A stretch of 64,000 nucleotides of DNA from Nilaparvata lugens (GCF_014356525.2 NC_052510.1:59755274-59819273); one strand, 5' to 3'. Numbered from the stretch's first letter, positions 33,601 to 43,064 are shown. A program made the numbers and translations. The notes: generated by a model from the sequence alone, not told the origin.

Positions 33601-36600
33601 TGATTCAGCTTTATAATTTAAAGGAAAATATCTCAACAGAAAGTTTAATATGTAAAGAATAGTTTTTTGAAATTGCACATAAATTTAATAGATAGAAAAA
33701 TTTAATTTTTATTGCATAAAAAAAATTTAGTATGTTGAAAGAAAAATTTATTATTATTATTTTTATTATTATTTTTATTATTATTTTTTTTTTGAATTGA
33801 TGATTGTTACATTTAATTTTCAAATAAAATTTCAATAAATCAAAAAATGTTCATTTCTTTCACTATTGACGCGGTTGATTTTATTCGATGCACATTTTGG
33901 AAAACAGTCCGTTAAGGCACTCAGTATGATTTTCAGTTAAGTGTGACTCCAATGTGATGACGTTAGTGTTGGGCTGATCTGGATGCACGTAGTGTTGGGC
34001 TGATACTTGTAGTCGACTGATGCATATCAAACTCGATACAGGTGACATCTCAGTTAGCATTGCCTCATGCTTGTAGTAGACGGCTGCATTCCAAATTCAA
34101 TACAGAGTCACATAGATTTTGTATCATATTTGTAATTATACAATGTACATTTCAGGCTCGAAATGACAATGTAATTCATTTTTTGGAAAAGAGATAGACG
34201 CTGCATACAGGGTTAATTTAGGTGAGGATTAATTTAGGTAAGGTTTGGTTTTTTGATATTTTCAGCTTTCAAGGTTTAGAGTTCTGCATACAGGAATAAT
34301 TTAGGAGAGGATTTTTTGAATCAATTCTTTCATGATACTGTGACTGTTCTTTTGAATTCAAAGTTGCGAATGTGAACATGGATGGCAATTACCTCCAGGT
34401 AATGCAGTAGTGTTGAAGTTTGAGATACAAAGTCAGCAATAAGCGTTGGCATAGTTATTGGCGTATGCTTTGGTGTCGGCATTGATTTTGGCATTGGCAT
34501 CAGCATTGGCGCAGGCATAGGCATTGGTATCAGCATTGGCGCAGATATTGGCATTGGCGCAGGCATCGGCGTTGATTTTGGTGTTGGCATCAGCATTGGC
34601 GCAGGCATTGGCGTAGCTACTGGCATTGGCATCAGCATTGGCGCAGATTTTGGCATATTGGCATAGTTATTAGTGTAGTTATTGGTGTTGACATTGGCAT
34701 AGTTATTGGCGTTGGCATCAGCATTGGCGCAGATTTTGGCATCAGCATTGGCGTAGCTATTGGCATTGGCGCAGGCATTGGCATCAGCACAGGCATCGGC
34801 GTAGATTTTGGCATTTTGGCGTAGTTATTAGTGTTGATATTGGCGTAGTTATTAGTGTAGGCATCAGCATAGATTTTGGCGTAGTTATTGGTGTAGGCCG
34901 CAGCGTAGATGAGTCACACTAGTTCGAAAATCACCCAAATGTTCTTAACACTTTTCATGGCGTTCACTTGTTGCTGATTTCGAGATTCACATGATAACTA
35001 TTTCAATGTTAATGTCTGTGCTGTACCTGTTATCTTAAAATGCTTATAAACTAAAAAGAAAAACTTGATTAGGCTATCAATACAATCCAATACACATGAA
35101 AATTATTTTTAAATATATATGAAATTGAAATTTGTTAACATCTTATTATACAGTCAGCAATACATAAATTGTGAAATATGGACATATCAATTACAAATTT
35201 TCACTATAAAAAAAATTTTATTTCCATCTATTCACTGTTCAAATATCAAAATTTAATCCATTCTTCAAAATAGAAATAGAATTTCATAACACCCTGTATC
35301 ATTATCAAAATTGTAAAAAACATCAGATCATCACAACAAAAATTAATTTCAATATATTTTTCAATAATTTCAGACAATTGATCTTCTATTCACAATCATT
35401 TCATAATATATCTGCATTTCATTATCATTTAGTATAACATTTCATTTATAGCATTATAGCAAGTTCATTTCACATTTATGATTTATCATTCAGGGTTTCA
35501 AAATTATTTAGTTTTAATTTTGTTCAAAAATTGTATAAAAAGCAAATTATTTAATATTGTTAATCATCGTTTGTTGGATACTATAGTTTATTTCGACTCT
35601 TCAATGTTCTAAACACAAACTACATTTCATGACAAAACTTTACTATCAATCATTAAACAAGAAACCATTCAAAACATCAATAATATTTTGCTTCAAAGGC
35701 AAACAATATTCATAAGTAATCTGCATCTATGGCAATCAACATTATTAATCATTATTTTTGCATCTATGGCAATCAACATTATTAATCAACACAAAAAATA
35801 TTATCTCATTACTGCCTCTCTAAGTCATAGCCTCTGTTATTCCTTCTTTAGGCAATAATGGGTTTCCATCTCAAAAAACAATCACATACCAGCAAAATTC
35901 TAATCAACAAACCCCACTAAAAATTCTACATACACTCCAGCATCCATTTCAAACGATAATCAATCATATCAAAATTTATAGAACAAACAATTTTAAAATT
36001 TTGAAAAAGATATCAATCACAAAAACTTATTTCAATTAATAATATAACAAAACGTTTTTATTCAATAAAAACATTATTATTCAAGCTAACTTTCATTAAT
36101 ACATCACATATATATGGCTACAGAATTCATTAATACTTTCAAATTTTGAAGTTTATTTATTATAATAACAAAAATAATTTATAATTTAAAGACTGTATAA
36201 TAAGTACAAACATTTCAAGATTATAATACAAAGATGATCAAGATGAATAATGGGTAAATAAGTTCCCTAAAAAATACAAAAAAGAGAAATAGAAAACTGG
36301 GTAAATAAATTCCCTAAAACAATACACATTTCAAAATAAGTGATACATGATGAAAAAATATGTCACAAGCAAACAATTATTTACACTACAATGGATAGAT
36401 TTTAGAAAAGTTAAGTTTTATCAACAATTTAAAGATTAGGAAAATAAGCTACTATTTCAACTTCCAAACTTATTTCAGAAGAATTACAAATTTAAATGAC
36501 TATGGACAAGATTGGTTAAGATATGCATCATAGAAGAAATTTACTGAATATTACACAAAGACAGGAAAGAATCGAAATTTGAAAAGATTAAGGGCCAAGA

Positions 36601-39600
36601 AAAATAGGCTACAGGAAAGAAAAAAGACACAATTATGGACTCTTACCATACACTGCGTAGTGATTATGCTATTCTGAATCCCGGCATAACACAGGATTCC
36701 TAATCATTGTGTGTTGGGGAATACCCTTTCATCATGTGATTCACAGTCATCATCTTGTAAATAAGCAACTTGAAACAACCTTTGAATACTAACACATCAA
36801 TGGAGACTTTGCGTTTTGTTTTCTTCAAGAACATGATTTTATTCATGGGTTCATTTGTTTCAACAAAGCCGTTTTGCCTACAAAAGTTAGTCATGTTCAC
36901 TTGAGAATGCATTGCATACACTTTTTCAATTCTCAGTTGAAAGTTGAACTCATCAACTTGATTCAAAGCAAGATTCATTTTGTTTACATTGTTCCTAACC
37001 TCTACAGAAACCTGTCTCATGTAATCATTCACTTTGTTCATAGTTTTCCTAACCTTCAATGTAGCAATATCACTTTCATGATAGTTGACTTTCAGTGAAG
37101 ACAACTCCCTACCTACTTCTTTACTCAATTTTACTATCTCATTAGGGTTGACTTTTTCAACAACAGTAACTAGGCCTACATTGTCAGAAACTTGAATGAG
37201 TTGATCTTGTATCTTAACACTACTATTATCATGCTTCAATTTGTTTTCATCTTCATGACTATCTTTTCAATGTTTCATGTGCATTTTTCAATAGAAGGTT
37301 TATACTAGCCTGCTCTAGTCTAATGCTAACAAATTCTTGCTTCATCTCATCAAACCTAGCATTTAACATAGCATTTTGATTTTTAAACATTTGGTCTAAC
37401 TTAGCATCTTGCTTATCAAACAGTTGTGTTAAGGCAGCTATTAACTCATCATCTTTTTTAATATTTTTCATATTATATGCAATTCTGCTAGTCTGCACAG
37501 ATAATATATTCATTAGGACTTGATCTCTCTTGAACCGATTTCCCACTCAGCAACAAACCATTCATAACCCTATCAAGATATCTATCCTACTAATAATTTC
37601 TATAACCAGGGATTTCATGGTGTACCATTTGGGACATATTTATTTTGTAACTCGGTCCCACCACAGGGCGTACCATTTGCTGTGCTACCAATTTCTCCTT
37701 AATCGGTTGGAATAGCATTTAACACCTATTAACCTAAGGATAGTTGTCGGCTCCAATGAAATAGATTCTTGATAAATTGTGAATGGATCTATCGCCTATG
37801 AATGAGAAATCCAGTTTTCAGAGCAAATGAACTTATAATCTTCAGATGAATTTATACAAATACACAAATAACTATATCTTATAAGCCTAATTTTTAGAGT
37901 AACTACGAACTAAAATACTTATCTAGTTTACAGTTGAAAAACAGTGGCTATTGGCTTGAATACACAAATAGCAAATTACGAACAAAATAGAACACTAAAA
38001 TTTGTTTAAAACTCAAATTAAAACATTAATAACGAAAATGATTCAGAGCAAAATTTACAACACACAAAGCCAGCCATTTTTCTAGAGAAGCCAGAACAGG
38101 CCAAAAAACAAGTCAGAACAGAGACACCTCCAACATTACAGACACGTCACCAAAAAATTATAACTTACAAGTTTAGAATTCACATTCTACATCTGTTCTC
38201 AATAAAACTTTATTTTGAAACTGTTATTTCAATTTTTCATATATATTCTCCATTTAAATAAACTATTTATCTATTAATTCTGCTAACCAAGCCTCGGTGA
38301 CACCATGGAACAATGCAACAATCATTTACGATAAAAAAATTCTCCGTCGAAAAGTTTGTCCGTCTATTGATGACTCTGATATTTACTATAAAGTCTCATA
38401 GATCTCGAATTGAAGATTCGATTCCAATGTGAGAAAAAAAATGTAATATTACACTTCTTTTGAAGGACAAAAATTGATTTGGCGTTCACGCTGTTTGCCC
38501 AAAGCATTATTCTGTAATAAAGGGGACTCTGGATGTATGCATAGTGAATATTCACCAGAACAGACACATCCACAGTTACACAGTCTCCGTAACATAACTT
38601 ATACAATGAATAAAATTATTTATTATTTATTTATTTTATTTATTTATTTATACAATCCTTTGGCCATCCTACCTGACAAATAATCAATGTGTGCATCCCA
38701 AGACAGACAAGGGTCAATGAAAACACCTAAAAACTTCAATGGAGTCTCACCCTTAACCTTTCTGAATGCAAAGTTAATGTCAGCGGTTTTACCGGGAGAC
38801 ATCAGGTCTCCCCTAATGTCAAAAAAAAAACATATCAAAAAAAGTTAACAATCATATTAAATAAAACAAATACTTCATACTTATACATCAGAATCGCACT
38901 AAAATTTAAACTTAAATTTTTGATTGGAGTTACCAGTAAAACCGAAGTTTGAGTACTATATAGCAACGAGTACCAAAAGATGTCATTTTGGTGGATTCAC
39001 GGGGGGTCGGCAGCCTTGATTGCAGGTTGATTAGTTTGTGCTTTCCTCCCCTTCCCCCTCTCCCAAAGAGGCAAGATAACCTCTCTCCCTCACCCCTCCT
39101 TCATCCTCCCCGTTTATCTTTCAACCCAGCACTTCAAGAAGCGTGCTCGAGAAGTCAACAACGTTTCGTTCCGTTTTCTCCTGTTCCGTGGCGTTCGAGT
39201 TGAATGCAATTACCTCGTTCCGTTTCATGATATATGTACAATATTATATAGGCCTACACATGAAGACAGGATATCACCAGTAACTTCTACACTCGAGATA
39301 TACAGTCCACTTCCTCGCCAGTTCCAAGGTTAGTGCGAATTAAAGACTTACTTTTGGGGCTGTCGACGTTTTCGTGAATTAAATCTTAACTGTACCCAAA
39401 TCCATAGGTTTGGGGACAGGACGGGATTACCACATTTAATATAAAATTTTTGCTTGATACATGCTTGAAAAATGCTATAATCACGATAGAATTCAGAATG
39501 ATTGAGTATCAATTGATATATCAATTTATAAATAAATACCTGAACTCTGGCCTCACTGAGGCCGACCCTCCTTGCCAACTCTTCTCTGACGAAGGCGTCA

Positions 39601-39712
39601 GGATAATGTGTTCGTTCGAAAACTCTTTCCAGTGCACTCAGTTGTGCACTGCTGAACGTCGTCCTATTCCTTCTCGGTTTACCTCTTCGTTTCCCATCCT
39701 CATCTTCCTCAT
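23301..39712 (-). CDS. Prrx: PRRX-type paired-like homeobox gene, last four coding exons
   Basis: Exons 39712-39540, 30513-30366, 27373-27254 and 23437-23301 join in phase to about 192 codons ending in TGA. Order: acidic DEEDEDG leader, basic KRRGKPRR, a 60-residue homeodomain ([60 protein letters not shown]), a Ser/Thr/Pro linker, a [13 protein letters not shown] segment, and the OAR motif [18 protein letters not shown] near the end. RRNRTTF, FRRNER and Gln50 (WFQN) single out the vertebrate PRRX1/2 group, whose fly counterpart is CG9876. Alternatives such as Shox or Alx fit less well. These proteins are sequence-specific nuclear transcription factors. OAR is an inhibitory C-terminal motif in the family. 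At least one N-terminal exon is missing: the first visible exon starts in phase 1. Confidence 0.9.
23519..23558. repeat. Single arm of MITE I
   Basis: Same 40 bases as the left arm of the foldback at 20207-20311, lying about 80 bp upstream of the OAR exon acceptor. Confidence 0.8.
23559..24038. repeat. Last PRRX intron: scraps of other repeats
   Basis: 23615-23692 (tgtccgaaacatcttgtgat ... gtactgagatttttattttt) matches one arm of the foldback at 40850-40975. 23885-24000 (gatgcgtcaaacataatttt ... taagccagttctttccttta) matches 28555-28640. Confidence 0.7.
24039..26250. repeat. Family A copy with expanded internal microsatellite
   Basis: The left part (ctagtagctatgtgaacagt ... cgtcgatgcgcaatt ... 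cgccgtaaatgcgcaacata) and right part (gagatatgccaaaccgtcga ... cttcgctcggtcaa) are ordinary family A. The inside is the array described next. It lies in the last intron of the PRRX-like gene. Confidence 0.9.
24366..26196. repeat. (ATTTAAAC)n array, about 1.83 kb
   Basis: About 230 tandem copies of an 8-bp unit, mostly ATTTAAAC, with sporadic 7-bp versions (ATTAAAC, ATTTAAC). From about 25963 to 26190 nearly all units are ATTCAAAC, a homogenised variant block. Other family A copies hold only one to a few units at this point. Confidence 0.97.
26251..26867. repeat. Duplicate of the PRRX 3' flank
   Basis: 26250-26425 matches 21125-21370 and 26660-26800 matches 23125-23250, collinear and in the same orientation. 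No remnant of the OAR exon is seen here. Confidence 0.65.
26868..27054. mobile_element. Foldback MITE family F copy 2
   Basis: taagctgcgtttacaccaaa ... ttggtgtaaacgcagctta, with internal cttatcatacacatgatgaa. Confidence 0.9.
27254..27373 (-). CDS. Prrx: PRRX-like exon: linker
   Basis: The acceptor is gtttccag and the donor GTAGGCAA. Reads [20 protein letters not shown] then [19 protein letters not shown]. Phases 1 in and 1 out fit both neighbours exactly. The proline-rich end is typical of the poorly conserved region between homeodomain and OAR. Confidence 0.85.
27530..27965. repeat. Repeat C ends arranged head to head, with (TA)n
   Basis: cctattatattaagcgagta, a TA dinucleotide tract (27572-27680), then an inverted pair: atgttccaaatattatgaaa ... 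agatccgttaaacatgaata and its complement (27738-27867), then gtctcatccttgagaaaact. Confidence 0.75.
27975..28390. repeat. Tandem duplication, about 203 bp twice
   Basis: Both units start gtgagtatgtgaaaaatcaa and contain taacgagcgaagctcg and attcaaattatcatgtt, with few differences between the copies. Confidence 0.9.
28395..28645. repeat. Dispersed repeat starting actagcaggaaacccgtgcg
   Basis: Unit partly shared with 23885-24000. No coding frame. Confidence 0.55.
28785..29637. repeat. Composite repeat C copy 3
   Basis: aatatcggggaccgagcttc, family-B palindrome (28948-29093), then a block present twice in tandem (29095-29280 and 29285-29475, each starting actaagtacctgattgaatg), then cagcgagtttttccaggga and the end ctcgtttagtagtataaga. 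Confidence 0.8.
29690..29920 (+). mobile_element. LINE 3' tail
   Basis: Non-coding, ending ttttttttaataaagaatttt just before another repeat C end (29905-29951). Assigned only from its 3' end style. Confidence 0.4.
29952..30365. other. PRRX intron sequence, no element recognised
   Basis: AT-rich sequence just downstream of the homeobox recognition-helix exon. Nothing identified. Confidence 0.4.
30366..30513 (-). CDS. Prrx: PRRX-like exon: recognition helix and linker
   Basis: The acceptor is tttgttccag and the donor GTGAGTGT. Reads [20 protein letters not shown] then [20 protein letters not shown] then PRTAAPHLT. The first 14 residues complete the homeodomain (Gln50, Asn51). It leaves phase 1, matching the next exon. 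The intron between this exon and the preceding one is 9.0 kb and holds the LARD-like LTR element. Confidence 0.93.
30731..32067. other. Intron inside the homeobox, left part
   Basis: At 30731-30760 ctagctggcccggcgaactt begins a dispersed-element-like stretch with a short inverted pair (ctggatgcacacctgagg / gcatccaggtgc). 31030-31370 is GC-richer and open for 87 codons on the minus strand, but shows no known motif. The rest is AT-rich and unrecognised. Confidence 0.4.
32068..32588 (-). mobile_element. Host LINE, 3' part (split by LTR element)
   Basis: The minus strand reads [20 protein letters not shown] then [22 protein letters not shown] post-RT motifs, with decay further on, and ends in an AATAAA and (TTCTA)n tail at 32068-32090. 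It resumes on the far side of the LTR element at 38458, where the frame ends VLQKK. Confidence 0.8.
32589..33367 (-). repeat. 3' LTR of the LARD-like element
   Basis: Matches 37678-38453 nearly base for base. Differences are mostly 1-bp indels in A or T runs and a few substitutions. Confidence 0.93.
33390..34435. other. LARD interior, 3' part, non-coding
   Basis: Very AT-rich, with (ATT)n at 33748-33792. No coding frame with retroviral motifs. Confidence 0.5.
34436..34905. repeat. Hexamer minisatellite encoding Pro-X (minus) or Gly-X (plus)
   Basis: About 75 hexamers, almost all beginning ggc, with variable second halves (att, gca, atc, gta, ttt, gtt). Interrupted by agttat and gatttt hexamers that keep the 6-base register. 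On the minus strand it reads as (M/A/T/S/I/L)-P dipeptides for over 100 codons. Both strands stay open over long stretches. Confidence 0.9.
34906..36699. other. LARD interior, central non-coding part
   Basis: AT-rich, without recognisable coding sequence or repeats. A 32-base local duplication (catctatggcaatcaacatt) occurs at about 35725 and 35761. Confidence 0.5.
36700..37239 (-). CDS. Helical ORF B of the LARD-like element
   Basis: 179 codons from [20 protein letters not shown]. Long amphipathic stretches ([40 protein letters not shown] then [12 protein letters not shown]) suggest an extended coiled coil, followed by a basic segment [16 protein letters not shown]. No family recognised. Probably the continuation of ORF A after a frameshift. 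Confidence 0.5.
   Translation of the reverse strand: MKHDNSSVKIQDQLIQVSDNVGLVTVVEKVNPNEIVKLSKEVGRELSSLKVNYHESDIATLKVRKTMNKVNDYMRQVSVEVRNNVNKMNLALNQVDEFNFQLRIEKVYAMHSQVNMTNFCRQNGFVETNEPMNKIMFLKKTKRKVSIDVLVFKGCFKLLIYKMMTVNHMMKGYSPTHND
37259..37546 (-). CDS. Coiled-coil ORF A of the LARD-like element
   Basis: First ORF after the 5' LTR and leader, 95 codons from [15 protein letters not shown]. From about residue 30 it is a heptad-rich helix ([20 protein letters not shown] then [18 protein letters not shown]). No zinc knuckle or capsid motif. By position it could be a gag-like or structural remnant, but I do not recognise it. It stops 19 bases before ORF B in another frame, so one indel could have split a single longer protein. 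Confidence 0.5.
   Translation of the reverse strand: MGNRFKRDQVLMNILSVQTSRIAYNMKNIKKDDELIAALTQLFDKQDAKLDQMFKNQNAMLNARFDEMKQEFVSIRLEQASINLLLKNAHETLKR
37678..38453 (-). repeat. 5' LTR of the LARD-like element
   Basis: Matches 32589-33367. The outer boundary is set by return of the LINE reading frame (FVLQKK) at 38458 and the inner boundary by the putative primer-binding site near 37658-37675. Confidence 0.93.
38458..38860 (-). mobile_element. Host LINE, 5' part (split by LTR element)
   Basis: The minus strand reads [20 protein letters not shown] then [16 protein letters not shown], then across a frameshift [19 protein letters not shown]. This is the LINE segment directly upstream of AIRIIC at 32588, so both pieces come from one insertion. 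Confidence 0.8.
38990..39240. promoter_or_regulatory. GC- and CT-rich unique stretch close to the homeobox exon
   Basis: Clearly richer in C and T than its surroundings (cctccccttccccctctccc, cacccctccttcatcctccc) and containing TAATTG-like words (gcaattacctcg). It begins 300 bp past the homeodomain exon donor. No repeat match in the window. An enhancer is possible, but no direct evidence exists. Confidence 0.2.
39540..39712 (-). CDS. Prrx: PRRX-like exon: homeodomain helices 1-2 and start of 3
   Basis: The acceptor is ttgttctcag and the donor is GTATTTAT directly after the Gln codon of EARVQ. The break before VWFQN is the classic intron site of paired-like homeobox genes. The reading frame requires one base from the previous exon. 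An apparent Met just upstream lies in the intron and is not the start. Confidence 0.93.
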
Positions 39713-40849
39713 CTGAGAACAAAATAATATTTTCAAAAAGGATAAGATAAGATATTTATTCATTCAACACAGAAGCATATTTGTCACAAAAAATAGACAG
39801 TTGAATATCGTAAATAACTGTTATGATGTAGCTTTAGTGTTGTTTCTTGTTTGTATACTTTTTTAATTCAATATTCTCGAAATTATGATCATTGTTATTA
39901 TTGTATTGAGATGAAATATTGATTTAAATAAATAAATTGTGTAAAAATATAGCCTAATAAGACTATTTTTTGCATCTCTACATAAAATTAGTCTCAGGAA
40001 GGAATATTATGTTTCGTTGAGTTCAATATTATTTCAATTTTACAATGAAGATGTATATGATTTACTAAAAATTTGTGTCAGAGTGAATAACATCAGGTAA
40101 TATCCCAAAGTGATATCTTGTTAATTGTCGCTTACCGAGCAAAGTCTTTTTCTATTTTATATTCAAGTTAAGTTATGGTGCAATGGACAAAACAGAAAAA
40201 TCAGTTACAAAACAATGTAGAAATATAATCAGGTCAATCAAGGAAACAGAATTATTGTTATTGATTGATTTTTGTATGTAATGGATTATTTTTATAAATC
40301 CCTCAAATAGCCTGTATCCCTCAAAATAGTAAAATAATGTATTCTTATGAAGTGACTTTTGTCAATGCAATTACTTTGTTTGTGGCAATCAAGCATTCTT
40401 ACAGAGTCTAGAGGGATACTATCGCACTGTTGTAATATTCAAATAAATAAATCAATAAGTTGGATATCTATCAGACAATCAGTCACTCATTGCAGTCATT
40501 ACTCTCTCATCCCCTGATATTTTTCCAATAATATTTCCATTTCCAACCGAATGATTTTGATTAATTCTTGTCATAATTATTTAGTATGGTAGGTAGGCCT
40601 ACAGTAAAGTGTAAAATATCAATATCTCAGGCTTACATCTGCACGCAATATTAGTTGCGAGGTTTGAAGAAGTAGGCCTACTTGTAATATTGTTATTTAT
40701 TCTTGAAAAAATCAATATTAGCTGCCGTGATATTAATCCTATTATATTAAGCGAGCAATTTCTGTATACGATACATGTATATTATTTTTATATTTGGTTA
40801 TTTATAAATATAAAGAAAATAAAAATCTCAGTAGGCCTACCATTTTTTA
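39713..40849. other. PRRX intron upstream of the homeodomain exon
   Basis: AT-rich, with no second exon recognised. A repeat C-like word (ctattatattaagcgagcaa) is at 40739-40760. Confidence 0.4.
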
Positions 40850-40980
40850 AAAATATTTTATCACATGTTTCGGACATTTATGCCATTTTCACTGAAAATT
40901 GAAAATTTGAAAATGGCATAAATGTCCGAAACATGTTGTGATAAAATATTTCAAAAAAAAAGGTACTGAGATTTTTATTT
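40850..40980. mobile_element. Foldback MITE family K
   Basis: atattttatcacatgtttcg then gacatttatgccatttt is complemented by aaaatggcataaatgtccga then aacatgttgtgataaaatat. Outer words match 23615-23692. Confidence 0.85.
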
Positions 40981-41034
40981 TCTTCATATTTATATTACAA
41001 GTTGGTTACAAAAGTTGGTTATTTATATTTGTTT

Positions 41035-41155
41035 ATTTTACGTCCAACGGATCTCGAAAACGGCTCTAACGATTTTCAAGAAATTTGAAACATAGGTTTA
41101 TGATATGAAAATTCGATTGCACTTGGTCTCATCCCTGGGAAAACTTGCTTGATTG
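41035..41155. repeat. Repeat C end fragment
   Basis: caacggatctcgaaaacggc ... attcgattgcacttggtctc ... gggaaaacttgct. Confidence 0.75.
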
Positions 41156-41850
41156 ATTGATTGATTGATTGATTGAGTACTTTATTTATGTAGATTACAA
41201 TATATACTGGCTTATACACTTATATACAATAGCTTACAATACAGCAAAGTTATAGATGAATTTACATAATATAGACTAAGAAAATAACTATTGAACTGTA
41301 TATGATATGAAAAAGCAATTTGTAATATAATAACTATAGATAATAATCATATTGTTATGCATCTACATAAATGGCGGAGCTTGGACATATCAATGTCCAT
41401 TCTTTGGAAGAATATTAAAAATATCCTCCCCACTAACTCTCTACCAAAACGTTAATTTCGTTATTTAAACTGAGGATTTATTTATTAATGGAAATATTGT
41501 TAAATTTTTATCAATATGAATATTGAAGAGAAAAAAAAACAGAAAATTGATAAAGTAAATAATTATATAGGTAGATAAGATCAAATAATGATTAATAAAA
41601 TGAAGTAGGCTGAAAGTAGATCAGGGCTATCAAATTTCAGTAATATACAGCAGTATGCAGTGGATAATTGAAATAACATGAGTTTATATAATAATAGATA
41701 TATATATATATAACACTTCGTTCTATAACATGGTTTAAAGGTTTATATTGTGGAATGGGTGAGGGATGGTCTCATGTGATCGTTCTAGGGCCGAACAGTT
41801 TCAGTCATTTGTTCCAAAATATGTTTTTTTAAAGTCAGGTTGAAGCTCGC
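41156..41850 (-). mobile_element. LINE 3' tail ending in (GATT)n
   Basis: gattgattgattgattgatt at 41156-41177 followed by gagtactttatttatgtaga is, on the minus strand, an AATAAA-containing 3' end with a tetranucleotide tail. Coding sequence is not recognisable before the gap. Confidence 0.45.
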
Positions 41851-41950
41851 NNNNNNNNNNNNNNNNNNNNNNNNNNNNNNNNNNNNNNNNNNNNNNNNNN
41901 NNNNNNNNNNNNNNNNNNNNNNNNNNNNNNNNNNNNNNNNNNNNNNNNNN
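41851..41950. other. Assembly gap (100 N)
   Basis: Exactly 100 N, the usual placeholder for a gap of unknown length. Any frame read across it is meaningless. Confidence 0.99.
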
Positions 41951-42136
41951 GTTGTACATGACAAAATTGAAATCCCGACAACGTAAATAATCAGTGAAGT
42001 TAACTGTACAAGTTTACTTTTCTCGTATCTATGAGTGGAGTGATAATGGGAGATGATTTCTGATTCCATATTGGATTCAACCTTTTGAAGTTGAAACTTT
42101 CAAAGCTGGAATTTTTTTTTCAAACTAGAACTTTTA

Positions 42137-42495
42137 GGGCGGTTTCCGAGCTCAGGATTTTAGCTAGTCCCAGACTCTAAAAGCAATAGTCAGAAAATTG
42201 CTTTCCAAAAGGTCAGCTTTTATAATAGAGTCTTAGTTTTTATTTCTCAGTTCTATAATTGGAAACGTTTTTCCTTGACGGAATTAGACATTCCTGAATA
42301 ATTCAAAATAGCTGAATTTACACTATTTTCTCTTTATTTATTTTGTGTTCAATTTTCTAGTTTTTTCGAGATTTAATTCAAACGTGACTATGACAATGAC
42401 TGCGACTACGCCCCGTCTTGGAAAAACAAATTTCTGACTCCAGCTGTTGAAGTCTTGGACTCAGCTAAATCCCGAGCTCGGAAAACCGGCCCCTA
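42137..42495. mobile_element. Foldback element family L
   Basis: Left end agggcggtttccgagctcag then gattttagctagtcccagac. Right end complements it: ctcagctaaatcccgagctc then ggaaaaccggcccct. About 360 bp with no coding potential. Confidence 0.75.
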
Positions 42496-43060
42496 TGTTT
42501 TAAAATGTTCATGTTGAACTTTTAAGAGTGTTAAAAGCTTCTAAAAACCTTTACCTGTGAGGCAGAAGTATTATTATCTTATAGGTAATTTTTACTAAAC
42601 ATAACTTTATGATAATGTAAAAGCTATATTAAAAACTGCTGTAACTCTGTAACGCTTTAAAAAATTTGGTTGGGTCGCTGAATCCAAATCCGAATACTTT
42701 GAGAAAAGTAATGAGTTTATACTCTGAGCAAACGCGTCTGAAATTTGAGATCCCCTTGTGAAAGCCTTCGAGCTGCGACATATGAAATGATCTGAAATAT
42801 GATCTCAGGAGACGGATTCTGCCGTGTGAAAATAGCCTAAGAAAACACGACGGCCTTGTTCAATCCCCCCACCATGACTTCTCAGTAGCTTGACCCTAAC
42901 ATTAACATGATCCTAGAAAGTAGTCTACACCTATGTTCACAGAATATTCAGAATATGTATCCTATTGAAAGAGTGGATGCATGCAAAAAAAAAACAACTT
43001 TCAAAGATCCATGTTCATCAAGCCTTCTGTTAACTGCAAGAGATATCTGTAGCTTTGTGA
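42496..43060. other. Unrecognised spacer
   Basis: No element or gene recognised. Confidence 0.3.
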
Positions 43061-43064
43061 GTAT

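Larger units (their letters stand above)
32589..38453 (-). mobile_element. LARD-like LTR retroelement, 5.87 kb, pol-less
   Basis: Two direct repeats of 779 and 776 bp (32589-33367 and 37678-38453), about 98% alike by eye, begin TGTAATATTACA and end in GCA when read on the minus strand (TG...CA). Right after the 5' LTR, two bases on, is TGGTACGCCCTGTGGTGG, a plausible primer-binding site. Just before the 3' LTR is AAGAGGGGGG, a polypurine tract. It interrupts a LINE, and the empty site can be reconstructed: flanks are CTTT and CTTC, a 4-bp target duplication with one change. The interior (33368-37677) has two coiled-coil ORFs but no protease, RT, RNase H or integrase. It lies in the intron splitting the PRRX homeobox, in the gene's transcription sense. 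Confidence 0.88.

Noticed and set aside
34330..34814. Pro-Met rich open frames as a possible proline-rich host protein
   Set aside because: The frame is produced by a hexamer minisatellite within an LTR element, with no flanking exon structure. Kept as a repeat and a finding instead.
41785..42069. A 94-codon frame on the minus strand
   Set aside because: It reads across the 100-N gap, so the frame is meaningless.
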